Shown here: positions 9,511-18,566 of the stretch, piece by piece
How positions within the stretch are numbered: the first letter of the stretch is position 1
Layout: the number at the start of each line of letters is the position of its first letter
DNA from: Desulfobacterales bacterium
GTDB taxonomy: Bacteria; Desulfobacterota; Desulfobacteria; Desulfobacterales; JAHEIW01
Length of the DNA: 64,000 bases
Direction of reading: 5' to 3'
NCBI GenBank assembly: GCA_030066985.1
Contig: JASJAN010000011.1
Location: 1-64,000, forward strand
Made by a program: the position numbers and the translations under genes
The notes under the pieces: generated by a model
Seen by the model: the letters and a program-made list of their open reading frames with translations, nothing else
Databases searched by the model: none
Told to the model about the DNA's origin: nothing

Positions 9511-9607
9511 CTGGAGTGCTGGAGTATTGGATAGGAAAACTGCCCTGATATTGATGGTTTAATTCTCTATATGACTCCATTGCTCCAGTACTCCATTACT
9601 CCAATAC
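9511..9607. repeat. CTCCAGTACTCCA-word inverted repeat, copy 1
   Basis: The left arm repeats the word TGGAGT (CTGGAGTGCTGGAGTATTGG). The right arm carries the inverted word several times (CTCCAGTACTCCATTACTCC). The arms are separated by roughly 45 bases, so the element can form a long imperfect hairpin. A related copy lies at 54309-54440. It lies between nagZ and the GGDEF-EAL gene and codes for nothing recognisable. Confidence 0.75.
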
Positions 9608-9669
9608 AGAGTCATTCGTCAACCAACGCTTTGATTATACCATAATTGTGCGGATTGGGTAGGTTAGAA

Positions 9670-11670
9670 TCAATTTGACAGCATCGCCGGCAGCGAAAAT
9701 GGGGTGCCCGGGGTTTCCTGCGCCAATTTTAAGATGTTATCAATCAGCTTATCGACATCGGCTTTGCTCAGTGGTTTGGAAAACAAATAGCCCTGCCCAA
9801 ATTGACAATTCATCTCTAGCAAAATAGCAAATTGTTCTTCGGTCTCCACTCCTTCGGCAACCACCATCATTTTTAAACGATGCGCCAGCGAGATGATGGC
9901 CTCAACGATATTGCGGTTGCCGTCCGGCTCAGATTTAATTCTTGATACAAAACTGCGATCCACCTTCAAGGTATCAATTGGCAGACGCTGCAGATAGCTT
10001 AAAGAAGAGTAGCCGGTTCCAAAGTCGTCGATCACCAGGTGTAAACCCAGGTCCTTTAGCCGGTGCACCAGTCGGATGGTTTCATCTGCATCCTCCATCA
10101 GGGCCGTTTCGGTGATTTCCAGTTTGAGTTGCTGGGGTGGCATACCGGTCTGGTTTAGAATCTCTTTAATATCATCCAGCAGGGTAGGGGATAGAAAATG
10201 TTTGCTGGAGAGGTTGATATTCATTGTCAGTTTGAGCTTGTCTTTAAGCTGGTCCTGCCAGCGACACAGATCCTCACAAGCCTTTTGGGCAATTAGCTGG
10301 GTGATGGGGACAATCAAGCCTGTCTCTTCAGCAATTGAAATAAATGAACCGGGATATATAAGGCCCAGTTGGGGATGGTTCCAGCGAATGAGGGCCTCAA
10401 AGCCCACCAGCGATGCGGTCTGCAAATCCACTATGGGCTGGTAATGATTTTCAAACTCGTTTTTGTTGACGGCTTTGCGCAAATCCGTCTCTCGTTCCAA
10501 CAAGTGCAGCGCTTTTTTGTGCAGCGTTTTATCAAAGATTTTATACTGGGCCTTGCCGTTTTCTTTGGCATGGTACATTGCGGCATCTGCGTCCCTGATG
10601 ATGTTTTCAGCGTCATCGTAGTCCCGGGTGTTGAGTACCACACCGAAACTGGCCGGTGCAAAAACCTCCTTGTTTTCAATCATAAACGGACGCTTGAGCT
10701 CTTGCTGTAGCCGATCAGCCACGCCACTGGCGTATTCGCTATTTTCAATGTCTTCAAGCAGGATGACAAATTCATCTCCGCCAAAGCGTGCCAAGATATC
10801 GAGGTCTCTGAGCGAATCTTTGATCCGATTGGCAAAGGCCTTGATGAGTTGGTCACCGACGCTGTGGCCGAGGCTGTCATTGACCAGCTTAAAGCGATCT
10901 ATATCCAAATATAAAACGGCAAAATAATAATCATCGCGACGTTTGGCGCGTTTGAGCGCCATGTTTAAATGTTCCATGAAAAGCGCCCGATTCGGCAAAT
11001 TGGTAAGCGTGTCATGAAATGCCTGATGATAGATTTGACGTTCAGCCTCCTTGAGCTCAGTAATATCGGCTAAGGTGACGACGCTTTTATCAGAGCCCGG
11101 GATATTGGCCAATGAGCACAACATATCCTTTTGTTTGCCTTCTTTATCGATGAAGGTACATTCAAAGTGGGGCGCCATCGGATGATAATCTGAATGTTCC
11201 GGTATGACTTCACCATTTTGTATTTTGCGCTGCGTTTTTTCATCCATGAATTGCAGCCAGGACTTTAAACTTTCTATTTCTTTTTTTTGGAATCCGGTCA
11301 TACTGGCAAACTCTGAATTTGCCAGAGAGATGGTCGTATCTTTTTCGACAATCACCGTTGCGGTCCCGGTATTTTCAAATATGGTCCGATATTTCATCTC
11401 GGATTCACGCAGTTCGGCGGTGCGCTCTTTGACCTTGATTTCCAGCGTTTCATTGGCTTCGCGCAGGGCTTCTTTGGATTTGTTGATGCTGTTTACCAGT
11501 AGCTGGGTGCACAAACTGATGAGCAAAATAATGCCGGCCGTGATGACAATGGCCAGTGTTTCACTGGCTAAAATGGTCTTTTCAAAATAATAATAGAACA
11601 GAGAAACACCCGCCCCAATGATAATCAGACCCATATTGTCCAGGTTCATCAACCGCTTTTTTTTGCTCAT
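9670..11670 (-). CDS. Membrane PAS-GGDEF-EAL protein (c-di-GMP synthase/phosphodiesterase)
   Basis: This 666-residue protein has two transmembrane helices (about 12-29 and 36-59), a coiled coil, a PAS domain (about 88-207), GGDEF (about 213-375) and EAL (about 385-650). The diguanylate cyclase signature GGDEF is at 297-301, with an inhibitory-site RDLD five residues before it. The EAL half keeps FEALIRW, the EITE glutamate, DDFGTGYSSL, LKVD and AEGVE, so both activities look intact. The periplasmic part is almost absent, so the input probably comes through the membrane segment or PAS. A net direction of c-di-GMP turnover cannot be inferred. Confidence 0.93.
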   Translation of the reverse strand: MSKKKRLMNLDNMGLIIIGAGVSLFYYYFEKTILASETLAIVITAGIILLISLCTQLLVNSINKSKEALREANETLEIKVKERTAELRESEMKYRTIFENTGTATVIVEKDTTISLANSEFASMTGFQKKEIESLKSWLQFMDEKTQRKIQNGEVIPEHSDYHPMAPHFECTFIDKEGKQKDMLCSLANIPGSDKSVVTLADITELKEAERQIYHQAFHDTLTNLPNRALFMEHLNMALKRAKRRDDYYFAVLYLDIDRFKLVNDSLGHSVGDQLIKAFANRIKDSLRDLDILARFGGDEFVILLEDIENSEYASGVADRLQQELKRPFMIENKEVFAPASFGVVLNTRDYDDAENIIRDADAAMYHAKENGKAQYKIFDKTLHKKALHLLERETDLRKAVNKNEFENHYQPIVDLQTASLVGFEALIRWNHPQLGLIYPGSFISIAEETGLIVPITQLIAQKACEDLCRWQDQLKDKLKLTMNINLSSKHFLSPTLLDDIKEILNQTGMPPQQLKLEITETALMEDADETIRLVHRLKDLGLHLVIDDFGTGYSSLSYLQRLPIDTLKVDRSFVSRIKSEPDGNRNIVEAIISLAHRLKMMVVAEGVETEEQFAILLEMNCQFGQGYLFSKPLSKADVDKLIDNILKLAQETPGTPFSLPAMLSN

Positions 11671-12088
11671 TCCTCGCCTCTAAAACCTATAAGCAATTGA
11701 AATAAATTAAAATTAAGGTAAAAATCAGGGGCAATTGATTTGGTTGCAGACGTTTGCGACTGCACTGCCAAATTCAAAAATAACCTTGATATATATCGGT
11801 CAATTGGGGCTAAAACTTAAGATGTAAACCGGCAGGTCTAGTGGTGAGGTTTTTGGGTCGGTGATCAAGGGTAACAGCTGGGAAAAAAACAACCCAGGCC
11901 TTCAATTCATCCTGTATGGAAACCTTCGGAACACATGATGCCTGAAATTGGCGCACCTATCAGCGGCATTGGCTGTCATACGGGTGCCGCAGGTCTGTTT
12001 GAAGGTAACCATCAGATGCCTCAGAACATCAGAGGGGGTTTCGGTGGCCTAAGGATTTTTCAAGCGTTCAAGTTTGAGTCTGGTGAGT
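11671..12088. other. Gene-free stretch of about 420 bases
   Basis: No gene is supportable. The first 150 bases next to the GGDEF-EAL start are AT-rich and likely hold its promoter. The rest (about 11860-12060) is GC-richer, with short self-complementary words (for example CTGGG and CCCAG near 11880-11905), and could be a structured RNA. It does not match the conserved cores of cobalamin, c-di-GMP-I, SRP or 6S RNAs that I could check by eye. Confidence 0.3.
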
Positions 12089-12325
12089 TTACCCTTTGCG
12101 TGACGCATAACAGCGGTTTTCGATGTAGGTCGCTGTGGCCGCATCAAAGGTGGCCTCATTTTCATGAACGAATTTGGGCTCCCCCTCCCAGGCACCGCAG
12201 GCCAGTACCACCGGTTCGCCCAGTGTAAACTTTCGACCGCAGGCCGGACAGCCTTCCTCATTGATGCGATTAAGCGTTTCAAGGTCAATAATGGTTTTAA
12301 ACCGGTTTTTGTCAGCTTTTGCCAT
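12089..12325 (-). CDS. Small conserved protein with one CPACG zinc-type motif
   Basis: The 78-residue protein begins MAKADKNRFKTIIDLETL and contains CPACGRKF, then a Gly/Val strand and a single further Cys near the C-terminus (ENRCYASRKG). The ATG at 12325 is preceded by a strong GAGGAGG, which supports translation; an upstream in-frame start at 12352 lacks this. CxxC suggests metal or redox use, but with only three cysteines a full mononuclear zinc site is not obvious. I do not recognise the family. It lies downstream of mltG on the same strand. Confidence 0.65.
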   Translation of the reverse strand: MAKADKNRFKTIIDLETLNRINEEGCPACGRKFTLGEPVVLACGAWEGEPKFVHENEATFDAATATYIENRCYASRKG

Positions 12326-12472
12326 AGGTTCCTCCTCGATACCACCCAGCACGTTTTTTGGTGGTCTATCATTTTTAGCTATAAGCTAGCTTCTAGTGGT
12401 CCCAATGTCAAGGCGAGTAGATGGGGAGCTTTCGAGTGCACAGGATACCCAGCAGCGATCTAATTGTTCATT

Positions 12473-13501
12473 TTAGTTTTTTCTTTTCGCCGATGATTTG
12501 CGCCGCAGCTGGTATTTTTGGACAGCACGATGATGGTCTTGATAATTTGTGGAGAACTGATGGGTTTGGTCCTTTTTTGATACAAAGTAAATGTAGTCAG
12601 TGTCCGCCGGATAGAGGGCAGCCTCCAGTGATTTCTTCCCGGGATTGGCGATGGGGCCGGCCGGCAGACCGCTGAGTTTGTAAGTGTTATACGGAGTGGG
12701 GGTTTCAAGGTGCCTACGCTTCAAATTGCCATCAAAGTCCTTTATTCCATAGATGACTGTTGGATCTGATTCCAGTCGCATTTTTTTGTTCAGACGATTG
12801 TGAAAAACCGATGAAATGATCGGCCGCTCGAAAGACGCTCCGGTCTCTTTTTCGATAACCGATGCCAGAATGACGATTTGGTGCACTGAAAAACCCAGCT
12901 GTTGGGCTTTTTGTTGCCAGGCGGCATTAAATATCTGCCGGAAGCGGTTTACCATGGTGACGATGATCGTTTTGGTAGGTACATTTTTGGGGAAAAAATA
13001 GGTTTCCGGAAACAGATAGCCTTCGAAGGTTTTGGCAGGCAGATTTTGTTGGTGCACCAAATCGGCGTTGGTGGCTGCTGCGACAAAACTGTTTTTGGGG
13101 GCCAAACCGGCCGCTTCTACCAGATCGGCGATCTGGTAAAGATTAAGTCCTTCTGGTACCGTCAGCTTGTAGAGCTTGATTTCTCCGGTAGCCATTTTTT
13201 GCAGAATCTGTATCGGTGACATGGCTGCCGACAATACATATTCTCCGGCTTGGAGCTTTTTGTCATATCCCTTCAGACGGGCAACGATTTTGAACTTAAA
13301 TGGATCTTTAATGATGCGGCTGCTGGCAAGCGCCGCGGTGGTCGTATTAAATGATTGGCCGGCTGGTACGGTGATGACTGTATTTTCGGATGTCTGGTTG
13401 GCAGGTGTCTGAGCATAATGCTGCAGATGTAGCAAAAAGAATGCGACACCACCGATCATCAACACCATGACAATGGCTGTTAACAGCAGGATTTTTTTCA
13501 A
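12473..13501 (-). CDS. mltG: Endolytic murein transglycosylase MltG
   Basis: MltG (YceG) cleaves nascent glycan strands at the inner membrane and helps set their length. There is an N-terminal transmembrane anchor (about 3-24), a LysM-like region, then the YceG domain with GYLFPETYFF and the catalytic segment LASVIEKETG (the Glu in EKE). The later HNRLNKKMRLESDPTVIYG and GLPAGPIANPG segments are also conserved. At 342 residues it is full length. The start is TTG at 13501, with GGAGGG ten bases upstream. Confidence 0.94.
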   Translation of the reverse strand: MKKILLLTAIVMVLMIGGVAFFLLHLQHYAQTPANQTSENTVITVPAGQSFNTTTAALASSRIIKDPFKFKIVARLKGYDKKLQAGEYVLSAAMSPIQILQKMATGEIKLYKLTVPEGLNLYQIADLVEAAGLAPKNSFVAAATNADLVHQQNLPAKTFEGYLFPETYFFPKNVPTKTIIVTMVNRFRQIFNAAWQQKAQQLGFSVHQIVILASVIEKETGASFERPIISSVFHNRLNKKMRLESDPTVIYGIKDFDGNLKRRHLETPTPYNTYKLSGLPAGPIANPGKKSLEAALYPADTDYIYFVSKKDQTHQFSTNYQDHHRAVQKYQLRRKSSAKRKN

Positions 13502-13652
13502 TGTTTGATTGCCCTCCGGGTTGCCAGATCCTATGGTCGTTGGTTCTAATTTAACCTCTGAATCACTCGCTATAGTTGCTGGGCTATTTTTTAAGCATAT
13601 TAAATATAGTGTGCTGTTGTCAAAGTTCGACCGGTTGATTTGTTGGTTTTAC

Positions 13653-13681
13653 TTGACATGTATCCCCAAACCCCATAATTT
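13653..13681 (+). promoter_or_regulatory. Candidate sigma-70-type promoter for korDABC
   Basis: TTGACA (13653-13658) is followed by a 17-base spacer and TAATTT (13676-13681). The -35 box is perfect and the -10 box matches at three of six positions, including the important first T, second A and last T. The kor start codon is 66 bases after the -10. There is no competing gene between it and korD. Confidence 0.5.
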
Positions 13682-13746
13682 TGAGCGTTTGCAAAAAAAA
13701 TCTTTTAAGTATAATATCACGTTATTAGATCTGTAAGGAATCCTAA

Positions 13747-13953
13747 ATGGCAAAGCCTAAATTAAAAGAGCATAACATCAATAAAACCTGGTGCAAAGGA
13801 TGCGGCATCTGTGTGGCGCTCTGTCCGAAAAAAGTTCTGGCAATAGATGATCAAGAAAAAGTCAGTGTTGTCCGTGCCAAAGATTGCATCTGTTGCCGAT
13901 TGTGTGAGCTCCGATGCCCGGATATCGCAATTGAAATCGAAACTGAAAAATAG
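13747..13953 (+). CDS. korD: 2-oxoacid:ferredoxin oxidoreductase, ferredoxin (delta) subunit KorD
   Basis: This 68-residue ferredoxin has two 4Fe-4S motifs, CKGCGICVALCPKK and CICCRLCELRCPD, each CxxCxxCxxxCP. It is the first gene of a four-gene set in the order D-A-B-C, the common arrangement of four-subunit 2-oxoglutarate or related oxidoreductases. It passes electrons from the thiamine centre in KorB to soluble ferredoxin. korA starts eight bases after its stop. Confidence 0.93.
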   Translation: MAKPKLKEHNINKTWCKGCGICVALCPKKVLAIDDQEKVSVVRAKDCICCRLCELRCPDIAIEIETEK

Positions 13954-13961
13954 GCAATACG

Positions 13962-15110
13962 ATGAGCGAAAATATAAAATTTATTCAAGGCAATGAAGCC
14001 TGTGCAGAAGCCGCTTTGTATGCAGGGCTAAATTTTTATGCCGGTTATCCGATTACGCCATCTTCGGAAATCACGGAATTATTGGCCTTTCGTCTACCGC
14101 AGCTCGGGGGGAAATTTTTGCAAATGGAAGACGAGATCGCATCCGTATGTGCTATTATTGGCGCTTCTTTGACCGGCTGCAAGGTGATGACTGCCACCAG
14201 CGGTCCGGGTTTTTCATTGATGCAGGAAGCGTTAGGCTATGCCATTATGGCAGAAATACCCTGTGTGATCGTCAATGTGCAGCGCGGGGGGCCCTCTACT
14301 GGATTGCCAACCCACGGCAGTCAGGGCGATGTCAATCAAGCCCGTTGGGGAACGCACGGTGACCATGCCATCATCGCTCTAACGGCGTCCAATCATCAAG
14401 ACATTTTCGCACTCACAGTTGAAGCTTTTAATTTAGCTGAAATTTATCGGACGCCGGTTATATTGCTTCTCGATGAAGTTGTGGCCCACATGCGTGAGCG
14501 TCTTGTGGTTCCACAACGCGGCGAAATGCCCTTGGTGGAACGATTAAAAACCGCCGTCAAAGAAGGTGTTGATTATCATCCGTACCTGCCCCGTGAAGAT
14601 GGTCGCTTGCCAATGTCTGATTTTGGTGGTGTTCATCGATATAACGTCACCGGACTTTTTCATGATATGTGGGGGTTTCCGTCCAGTGAACCAAGGGCGG
14701 TGCACGGCTTGCTGCGCCATCTGGTCGATAAAATCGAAAACCGGACCAATCAGCTCGCCCGCTACAAGGAATATTATATCGAGGACGCCAAGCATCTGCT
14801 GGTTTCCTATGGATCGTCGGCGCGCTCGGCCCGGCATATCGTGGAAAAAAGACGATCCCGCGGCGAGCGGCTAGGCTTGTTGGAATTGCAGACACTCTGG
14901 CCGTTTCCTTATGATATCGTGCGCGAAAAATGTGCTGCCGCCCAATCGGTTGTCGTGGTCGAGCAGAACATGGGTCAAATACTGCAGGCCGTAAAAGCTG
15001 CAGTGGATCAGCCGGATAAGGTGTTTCTGGCCAATCGCATTGATGGCGTCTTTATCAGACCCGCTGATATCATGAATATTCTGCGGTTGATCCAAGGTAA
15101 GGGGGTTTAA
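13962..15110 (+). CDS. korA: 2-oxoacid:ferredoxin oxidoreductase alpha subunit KorA
   Basis: The 382-residue alpha subunit has the family start FIQGNEACAEAALYAG followed by FYAGYPITPSSEI, MEDEIASVCAIIGAS, ATSGPGFSLMQE and QRGGPSTGLPT. The enzyme decarboxylates a 2-oxoacid to its acyl-CoA while reducing ferredoxin, or runs in reverse. 2-Oxoglutarate is the most likely substrate from the subunit layout, but 2-oxoisovalerate relatives share it. Only four bases separate it from korB. Confidence 0.92.
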   Translation: MSENIKFIQGNEACAEAALYAGLNFYAGYPITPSSEITELLAFRLPQLGGKFLQMEDEIASVCAIIGASLTGCKVMTATSGPGFSLMQEALGYAIMAEIPCVIVNVQRGGPSTGLPTHGSQGDVNQARWGTHGDHAIIALTASNHQDIFALTVEAFNLAEIYRTPVILLLDEVVAHMRERLVVPQRGEMPLVERLKTAVKEGVDYHPYLPREDGRLPMSDFGGVHRYNVTGLFHDMWGFPSSEPRAVHGLLRHLVDKIENRTNQLARYKEYYIEDAKHLLVSYGSSARSARHIVEKRRSRGERLGLLELQTLWPFPYDIVREKCAAAQSVVVVEQNMGQILQAVKAAVDQPDKVFLANRIDGVFIRPADIMNILRLIQGKGV

Positions 15111-15114
15111 CCAT

Positions 15115-15918
15115 ATGGCGATAAAAGCATATTTGCGAGAACGATTTTTTCCGCATCTTTGGTGTCCGGGCTGCGGTCATGGTATGGTTTTAAACGGTAT
15201 GCTGCAGGCAATCGAAAGAATGGGTCTGAGCAGAAACGAGATTGTTATGGTGTCGGGTATCGGCTGTTCATCGCGTATTACCGGGTATGTAGATTTTCAC
15301 ACCTTGCATACGATTCATGGCCGGGCCTTGGCTTTTGCAACCGGTGTAAAAATGGCCCGTCCGGAGCTCAATTTGATTGTACCTATGGGAGATGGCGATG
15401 CCCTGGCCATTGGCGGAAATCATTTTATTCATGCGGCGCGCCGCAATATCGATATAACCGCCATTGTCATGAACAACCGCATTTACGGAATGACCGGTGG
15501 ACAGTTTTCGCCATTATCGGGCGAAGATGTTCGCGCGACGACCGCCCCTTATTTAACCATTGACCCCAGCTTTGATGTTGTGGAGCTGTCCAAAGCAGCC
15601 GGCGCCACTTTTGTGGCGCGAACCACAACCTATCACATTCAGCAAATGACTGATATCATTCAACAAGCCATATTGCATGAAGGTTTTTCAGTGGTGGAAA
15701 TTTTCTCCCAGTGCCCCACGTACTTTGGCCGTAAAAACAAAGCCGGTGATGCGGTAGACATGATCGCCTATTTCAAGAAACATACGACTCCGATCGGCTC
15801 CAAATCCAAAAAAGAGAACCCGGATCTGATTGAGCGTGGTATTTTTGTGCAAACAGAAAAACCGGAATATTGCAACGAATACGACAAGATGGTTCAAAAG
15901 GTAATGAAAGGTCGTTAA
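15115..15918 (+). CDS. korB: 2-oxoacid:ferredoxin oxidoreductase beta (TPP-binding) subunit KorB
   Basis: KorB carries the thiamine diphosphate site. The first Cys pair is in HLWCPGCGHGM. The TPP/Mg motif reads MGDGDALAIGGNHFIHAARR, followed by VMNNRIYGMTGGQ. The third section has SQCPTYFGRKN, where a conserved Cys is expected. At 267 residues the size is right. It is the third of four genes, two bases before korC. Confidence 0.93.
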   Translation: MAIKAYLRERFFPHLWCPGCGHGMVLNGMLQAIERMGLSRNEIVMVSGIGCSSRITGYVDFHTLHTIHGRALAFATGVKMARPELNLIVPMGDGDALAIGGNHFIHAARRNIDITAIVMNNRIYGMTGGQFSPLSGEDVRATTAPYLTIDPSFDVVELSKAAGATFVARTTTYHIQQMTDIIQQAILHEGFSVVEIFSQCPTYFGRKNKAGDAVDMIAYFKKHTTPIGSKSKKENPDLIERGIFVQTEKPEYCNEYDKMVQKVMKGR

Positions 15919-15920
15919 AA

Positions 15921-16466
15921 ATGGAAAGATGCAGAATGGTATTTTCGGGTTCGGGTGGACAAGGTGTTATCACCGCAGCCATTATCCTGGCCGAAGCAGC
16001 AGTGCTGCACGACGGGCTAAATGCAGTCCAATCCCAATCCTATGGAGCTGAGGCCCGCGGGGGCGCAACCCGCTCGGACATTATTATATCCGATACGATT
16101 CTCCATTATCCCAAAGTGATCCAGCCCAATGTGCTCGTCTGTCTGACCCAGGACGCTTACAATAAATTTTACTCGATTATTCGGCCGGGCGGCTTGCTGA
16201 TCAGCGATACACGCTATGTAAAAACCGAAAAAAAGGTTGATGCCCAGCAAAAAGAACTTGCGATGTATGAAAGCGTTATGGATAAAATCGGCAAACCCAT
16301 CGTTTTCAATATTTGCATGCTCGGGGCTGTTATTGCCATAACAGAATTGGTTAAACCCGAGTCCATCATGAAAGCACTGGAAAACCGTATTCCGGCCGAT
16401 TTTTTGGATATGAATCGCAAGGCGCTAGATATCGGGATAGAGCTAGGGGAGGCCATAAAAAACTAA
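15921..16466 (+). CDS. korC: 2-oxoacid:ferredoxin oxidoreductase gamma subunit KorC
   Basis: The protein starts RMVFSGSGGQGVITAA, typical of the gamma subunit, and continues with SQSYGAEARGGATRSDIII. It helps form the CoA-binding part of the complex. I use the ATG at 15921, two bases after the korB stop; a longer in-frame opening at 15870 lies inside korB and adds residues the family lacks. It is the last gene of the operon; a structured repeat follows. Confidence 0.92.
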   Translation: MERCRMVFSGSGGQGVITAAIILAEAAVLHDGLNAVQSQSYGAEARGGATRSDIIISDTILHYPKVIQPNVLVCLTQDAYNKFYSIIRPGGLLISDTRYVKTEKKVDAQQKELAMYESVMDKIGKPIVFNICMLGAVIAITELVKPESIMKALENRIPADFLDMNRKALDIGIELGEAIKN

Positions 16467-16497
16467 AAACCGGCTTTGGCCCATTATCTTTTATCCG

Positions 16498-16633
16498 AGT
16501 GCTGTGTTCCCCCGCAAAATGCGGGATTTCACATCTTTTCTTAAAAATACTAAGGTGTTCAGCAATTCGATTTGAAATACTCGCGTATTTAAATATACGC
16601 TCCGTTTTCAAATCAAATTGCGCCCTGCACTCG
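16498..16633. repeat. Large multi-hairpin intergenic element, copy 1
   Basis: The element is bounded by CGAGTGC (16498-16504) and GCACTCG (16627-16633). Inside are a small hairpin (CCCGC AAAAT GCGGG, 16511-16525) and a long imperfect stem pairing GCAATTCGATTTGAAA (16562-16577) with the inverted sequence at 16605-16621, around a near-palindromic core GCGTATTTAAATATACGC. The layout and several words match the element at 27609-27695. It fills most of the stretch between korC and the metallophosphoesterase gene, and may end transcription of both. Confidence 0.7.
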
Positions 16634-16803
16634 AATAAAATCTAACGGCCTTAAGTCGGTTTTGTTTGTTTTTATATTCAGGATGAATTGATATCACTGG
16701 TATTTTCAGTATTGTAACACTGCATTACAACCTTACTTCGGTTTACGATTCATTGGATGTCCGTTTTACTAAAACGACTTATGTTTCTCATGGAAGAGCG
16801 ATT

Positions 16804-17529
16804 TTACCACAGGCGTTTAGCGTGTTCTGGCGGAAGACCGATGGCCTTCATTTTCATAACAACCGCTTCAATATCATACGCCACAGACCTGACTTCAACC
16901 GTATCTTCTTCAGAGTCCCAGATAATATATTTTGCCTGATTGTTTCCATCTCTGGGTTGCCCGACACTGCCGGCGCTGATGATATGCTTTTGTCGCGCGT
17001 TCAGCTGGTTGAGGCCCTTCTTTAGCCGACCGCTTTCAAAACCATGCCGGCCGTAACTGGTAATGTCCAGAGTATGGGTATGACCGATAAAGCAACGTTG
17101 TTCCTTTAATTTTTTTAACGCTAAAATTTTTGCTTCTTCGGGCAATTGGAACAGGTAGGTCAAAACAGAGTCCGGCGGAAATCCATGAACAAAGCGGCAT
17201 CCATGCGCAATAATGTGGGTTTTTAAGGTTTTTATATAGTCGACGGATTGAGATGACAATAATCTTCGGGTGATATTCAATGATTTACGGGCAGCACGGT
17301 TAAACCAATCCAGATAGGTGGGTTGAATTAAGGCCAATTCATGGTTACCCTGTACTGCACAAATGTTGCGTTGGCGGATGTGTTCGATGACACGTTCCGG
17401 TTCCGGGCCATATCCAATATGATCGCCCAGACTAATAATGTCATCGATACCGATCTTATCGATCTCAGCCAAAATTTGTTCAAGGGCCTCCTTATTACCG
17501 TGGATATCGGAAATAATGGCAATTTTCAT
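16804..17529 (-). CDS. Calcineurin-like metallophosphoesterase (YfcE/DUF-type)
   Basis: The metal-binding motifs of this superfamily are present in order: ISDIHGNKEALE, SLGDHIGYGPEPERV, VQGNHELAL, then GHTHTLDI; the C-terminal part has SAGSVGQPRDGN. This GYGPEP subgroup is close to bacterial PA4781/Icc-like phosphodiesterases whose substrates are mostly unknown. The ATG at 17529 has GGTGAGG upstream and starts the protein exactly at the first strand; the longer opening to 17583 adds an unconserved leader. It is a single gene, convergent with korC. Confidence 0.88.
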   Translation of the reverse strand: MKIAIISDIHGNKEALEQILAEIDKIGIDDIISLGDHIGYGPEPERVIEHIRQRNICAVQGNHELALIQPTYLDWFNRAARKSLNITRRLLSSQSVDYIKTLKTHIIAHGCRFVHGFPPDSVLTYLFQLPEEAKILALKKLKEQRCFIGHTHTLDITSYGRHGFESGRLKKGLNQLNARQKHIISAGSVGQPRDGNNQAKYIIWDSEEDTVEVRSVAYDIEAVVMKMKAIGLPPEHAKRLW

Positions 17530-17675
17530 TGGCAACGCCTCACCTAAAATCCGGCGTCCACCTGAATGCGCATTGATGTGCATTCGCTAGTGGGCTTATG
17601 CTGAGATAATTTGATCACTTGGCCATCGTTTCCTTGATATACTGACATGGGCTGGCATGCCATTTAAATTTATAG

Positions 17676-18458
17676 CTAAGCCCGCAGCAGATTAAAATAC
17701 CAGGCCATCAATTGGGGACCGAAAAATATATACGTGATGGCGCCAATGGCCAGAAATGGACCAAATGGGATCTTGAGCTTCATGGTTTTTCCAGCCTTTA
17801 AAATGACAAGCAAGCCTGCGATGGTCCCGACGGCCGAAGCCGCAAATATGGTAAATAAAACCCCCTTCCAACCGATAATGGCTCCCATCATAGCCAAAAG
17901 CTTGATATCACCGCCACCCATCCCTTCTTTGCGGGTCAGCAGATAATACAATTGAGCGACAAGCCACAGGCTGCCACCGCCGATCAATATGCCCAGCAGG
18001 GACTCAATCCAGGTCACCTTTGGCAGGGCAAGGCTGGCGGCAAAAAAGAGCGGGATTCCCGGTAAGGAAATCACATCCGGAATGATTTGGTGATCAATGT
18101 CGATAAATGTTATGACCAACAAAGTGGCAATGAAAGTATAGTAAATCAGAGATTCAAAACCCAAACCAAATTTCCAGAATACGCCCACAGCAAATATGCC
18201 GCTGATAAATTCGATAACCGGGTAGCGAAAAGAGATGCGTGCCTCACAATGACGACATTTTCCTCTCAAGAGGATGTAGCTAACAATCGGTATATTGTCG
18301 TAAAAACGGATCAGGGTACCACAGCCCGGACACATCGAACGCGGGTGGACAATTGATTTCGATTCCGGAAGCCGGTAGATACATACATTTAAGAAACTTC
18401 CGATACAAATGCCAAAAAGAAAAACGCACAACTCAATTAAATAATTTGCGCTCATCAC
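17676..18458 (-). CDS. pilD: Prepilin peptidase (type IV leader peptidase, A24)
   Basis: The 260-residue membrane protein has an N-terminal cytosolic domain with the two CxxC zinc pairs (CPGC and CRHC) and the IGSFLNVCIYRLP motif, followed by about six transmembrane helices. Both catalytic aspartates are present, in FIDIDHQIIPD and MGGGDIKL. It cleaves and N-methylates type IV pilin-like or type II secretion pseudopilin precursors. No pilus genes are next to it. It is divergent from lon. Confidence 0.93.
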   Translation of the reverse strand: MMSANYLIELCVFLFGICIGSFLNVCIYRLPESKSIVHPRSMCPGCGTLIRFYDNIPIVSYILLRGKCRHCEARISFRYPVIEFISGIFAVGVFWKFGLGFESLIYYTFIATLLVITFIDIDHQIIPDVISLPGIPLFFAASLALPKVTWIESLLGILIGGGSLWLVAQLYYLLTRKEGMGGGDIKLLAMMGAIIGWKGVLFTIFAASAVGTIAGLLVILKAGKTMKLKIPFGPFLAIGAITYIFFGPQLMAWYFNLLRA

Positions 18459-18516
18459 TTATCAGTCCCGTTGGGTTAAGTGTTGGTCTGCAATCGGCAG
18501 TTAACTCGATTCAGCC

Positions 18517-18566
18517 AACCGTTTTCTGGATGCACCCTCCGTATGGTGGGTCTTTAAAAAACGGTT
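18517..18566. promoter_or_regulatory. Inverted repeat in the pilD-lon divergent region
   Basis: AACCGTTTT (18517-18525) and AAAACGGTT (18558-18566) form a perfect 9-bp inverted repeat, with an inner CACC/GGTG pair (18533-18536 and 18545-18548). It lies 59 bases upstream of pilD and 182 bases upstream of lon. It could be an operator or the foot of a hairpin; the sequence alone does not decide. No CIRCE or clear sigma-32 box was seen before lon. Confidence 0.35.

Noticed and set aside
11860-12060. Possible riboswitch (cobalamin or c-di-GMP) upstream of the GGDEF-EAL gene
   Set aside because: The conserved cores of those classes could not be found, and the genes on either side give no metabolic reason.
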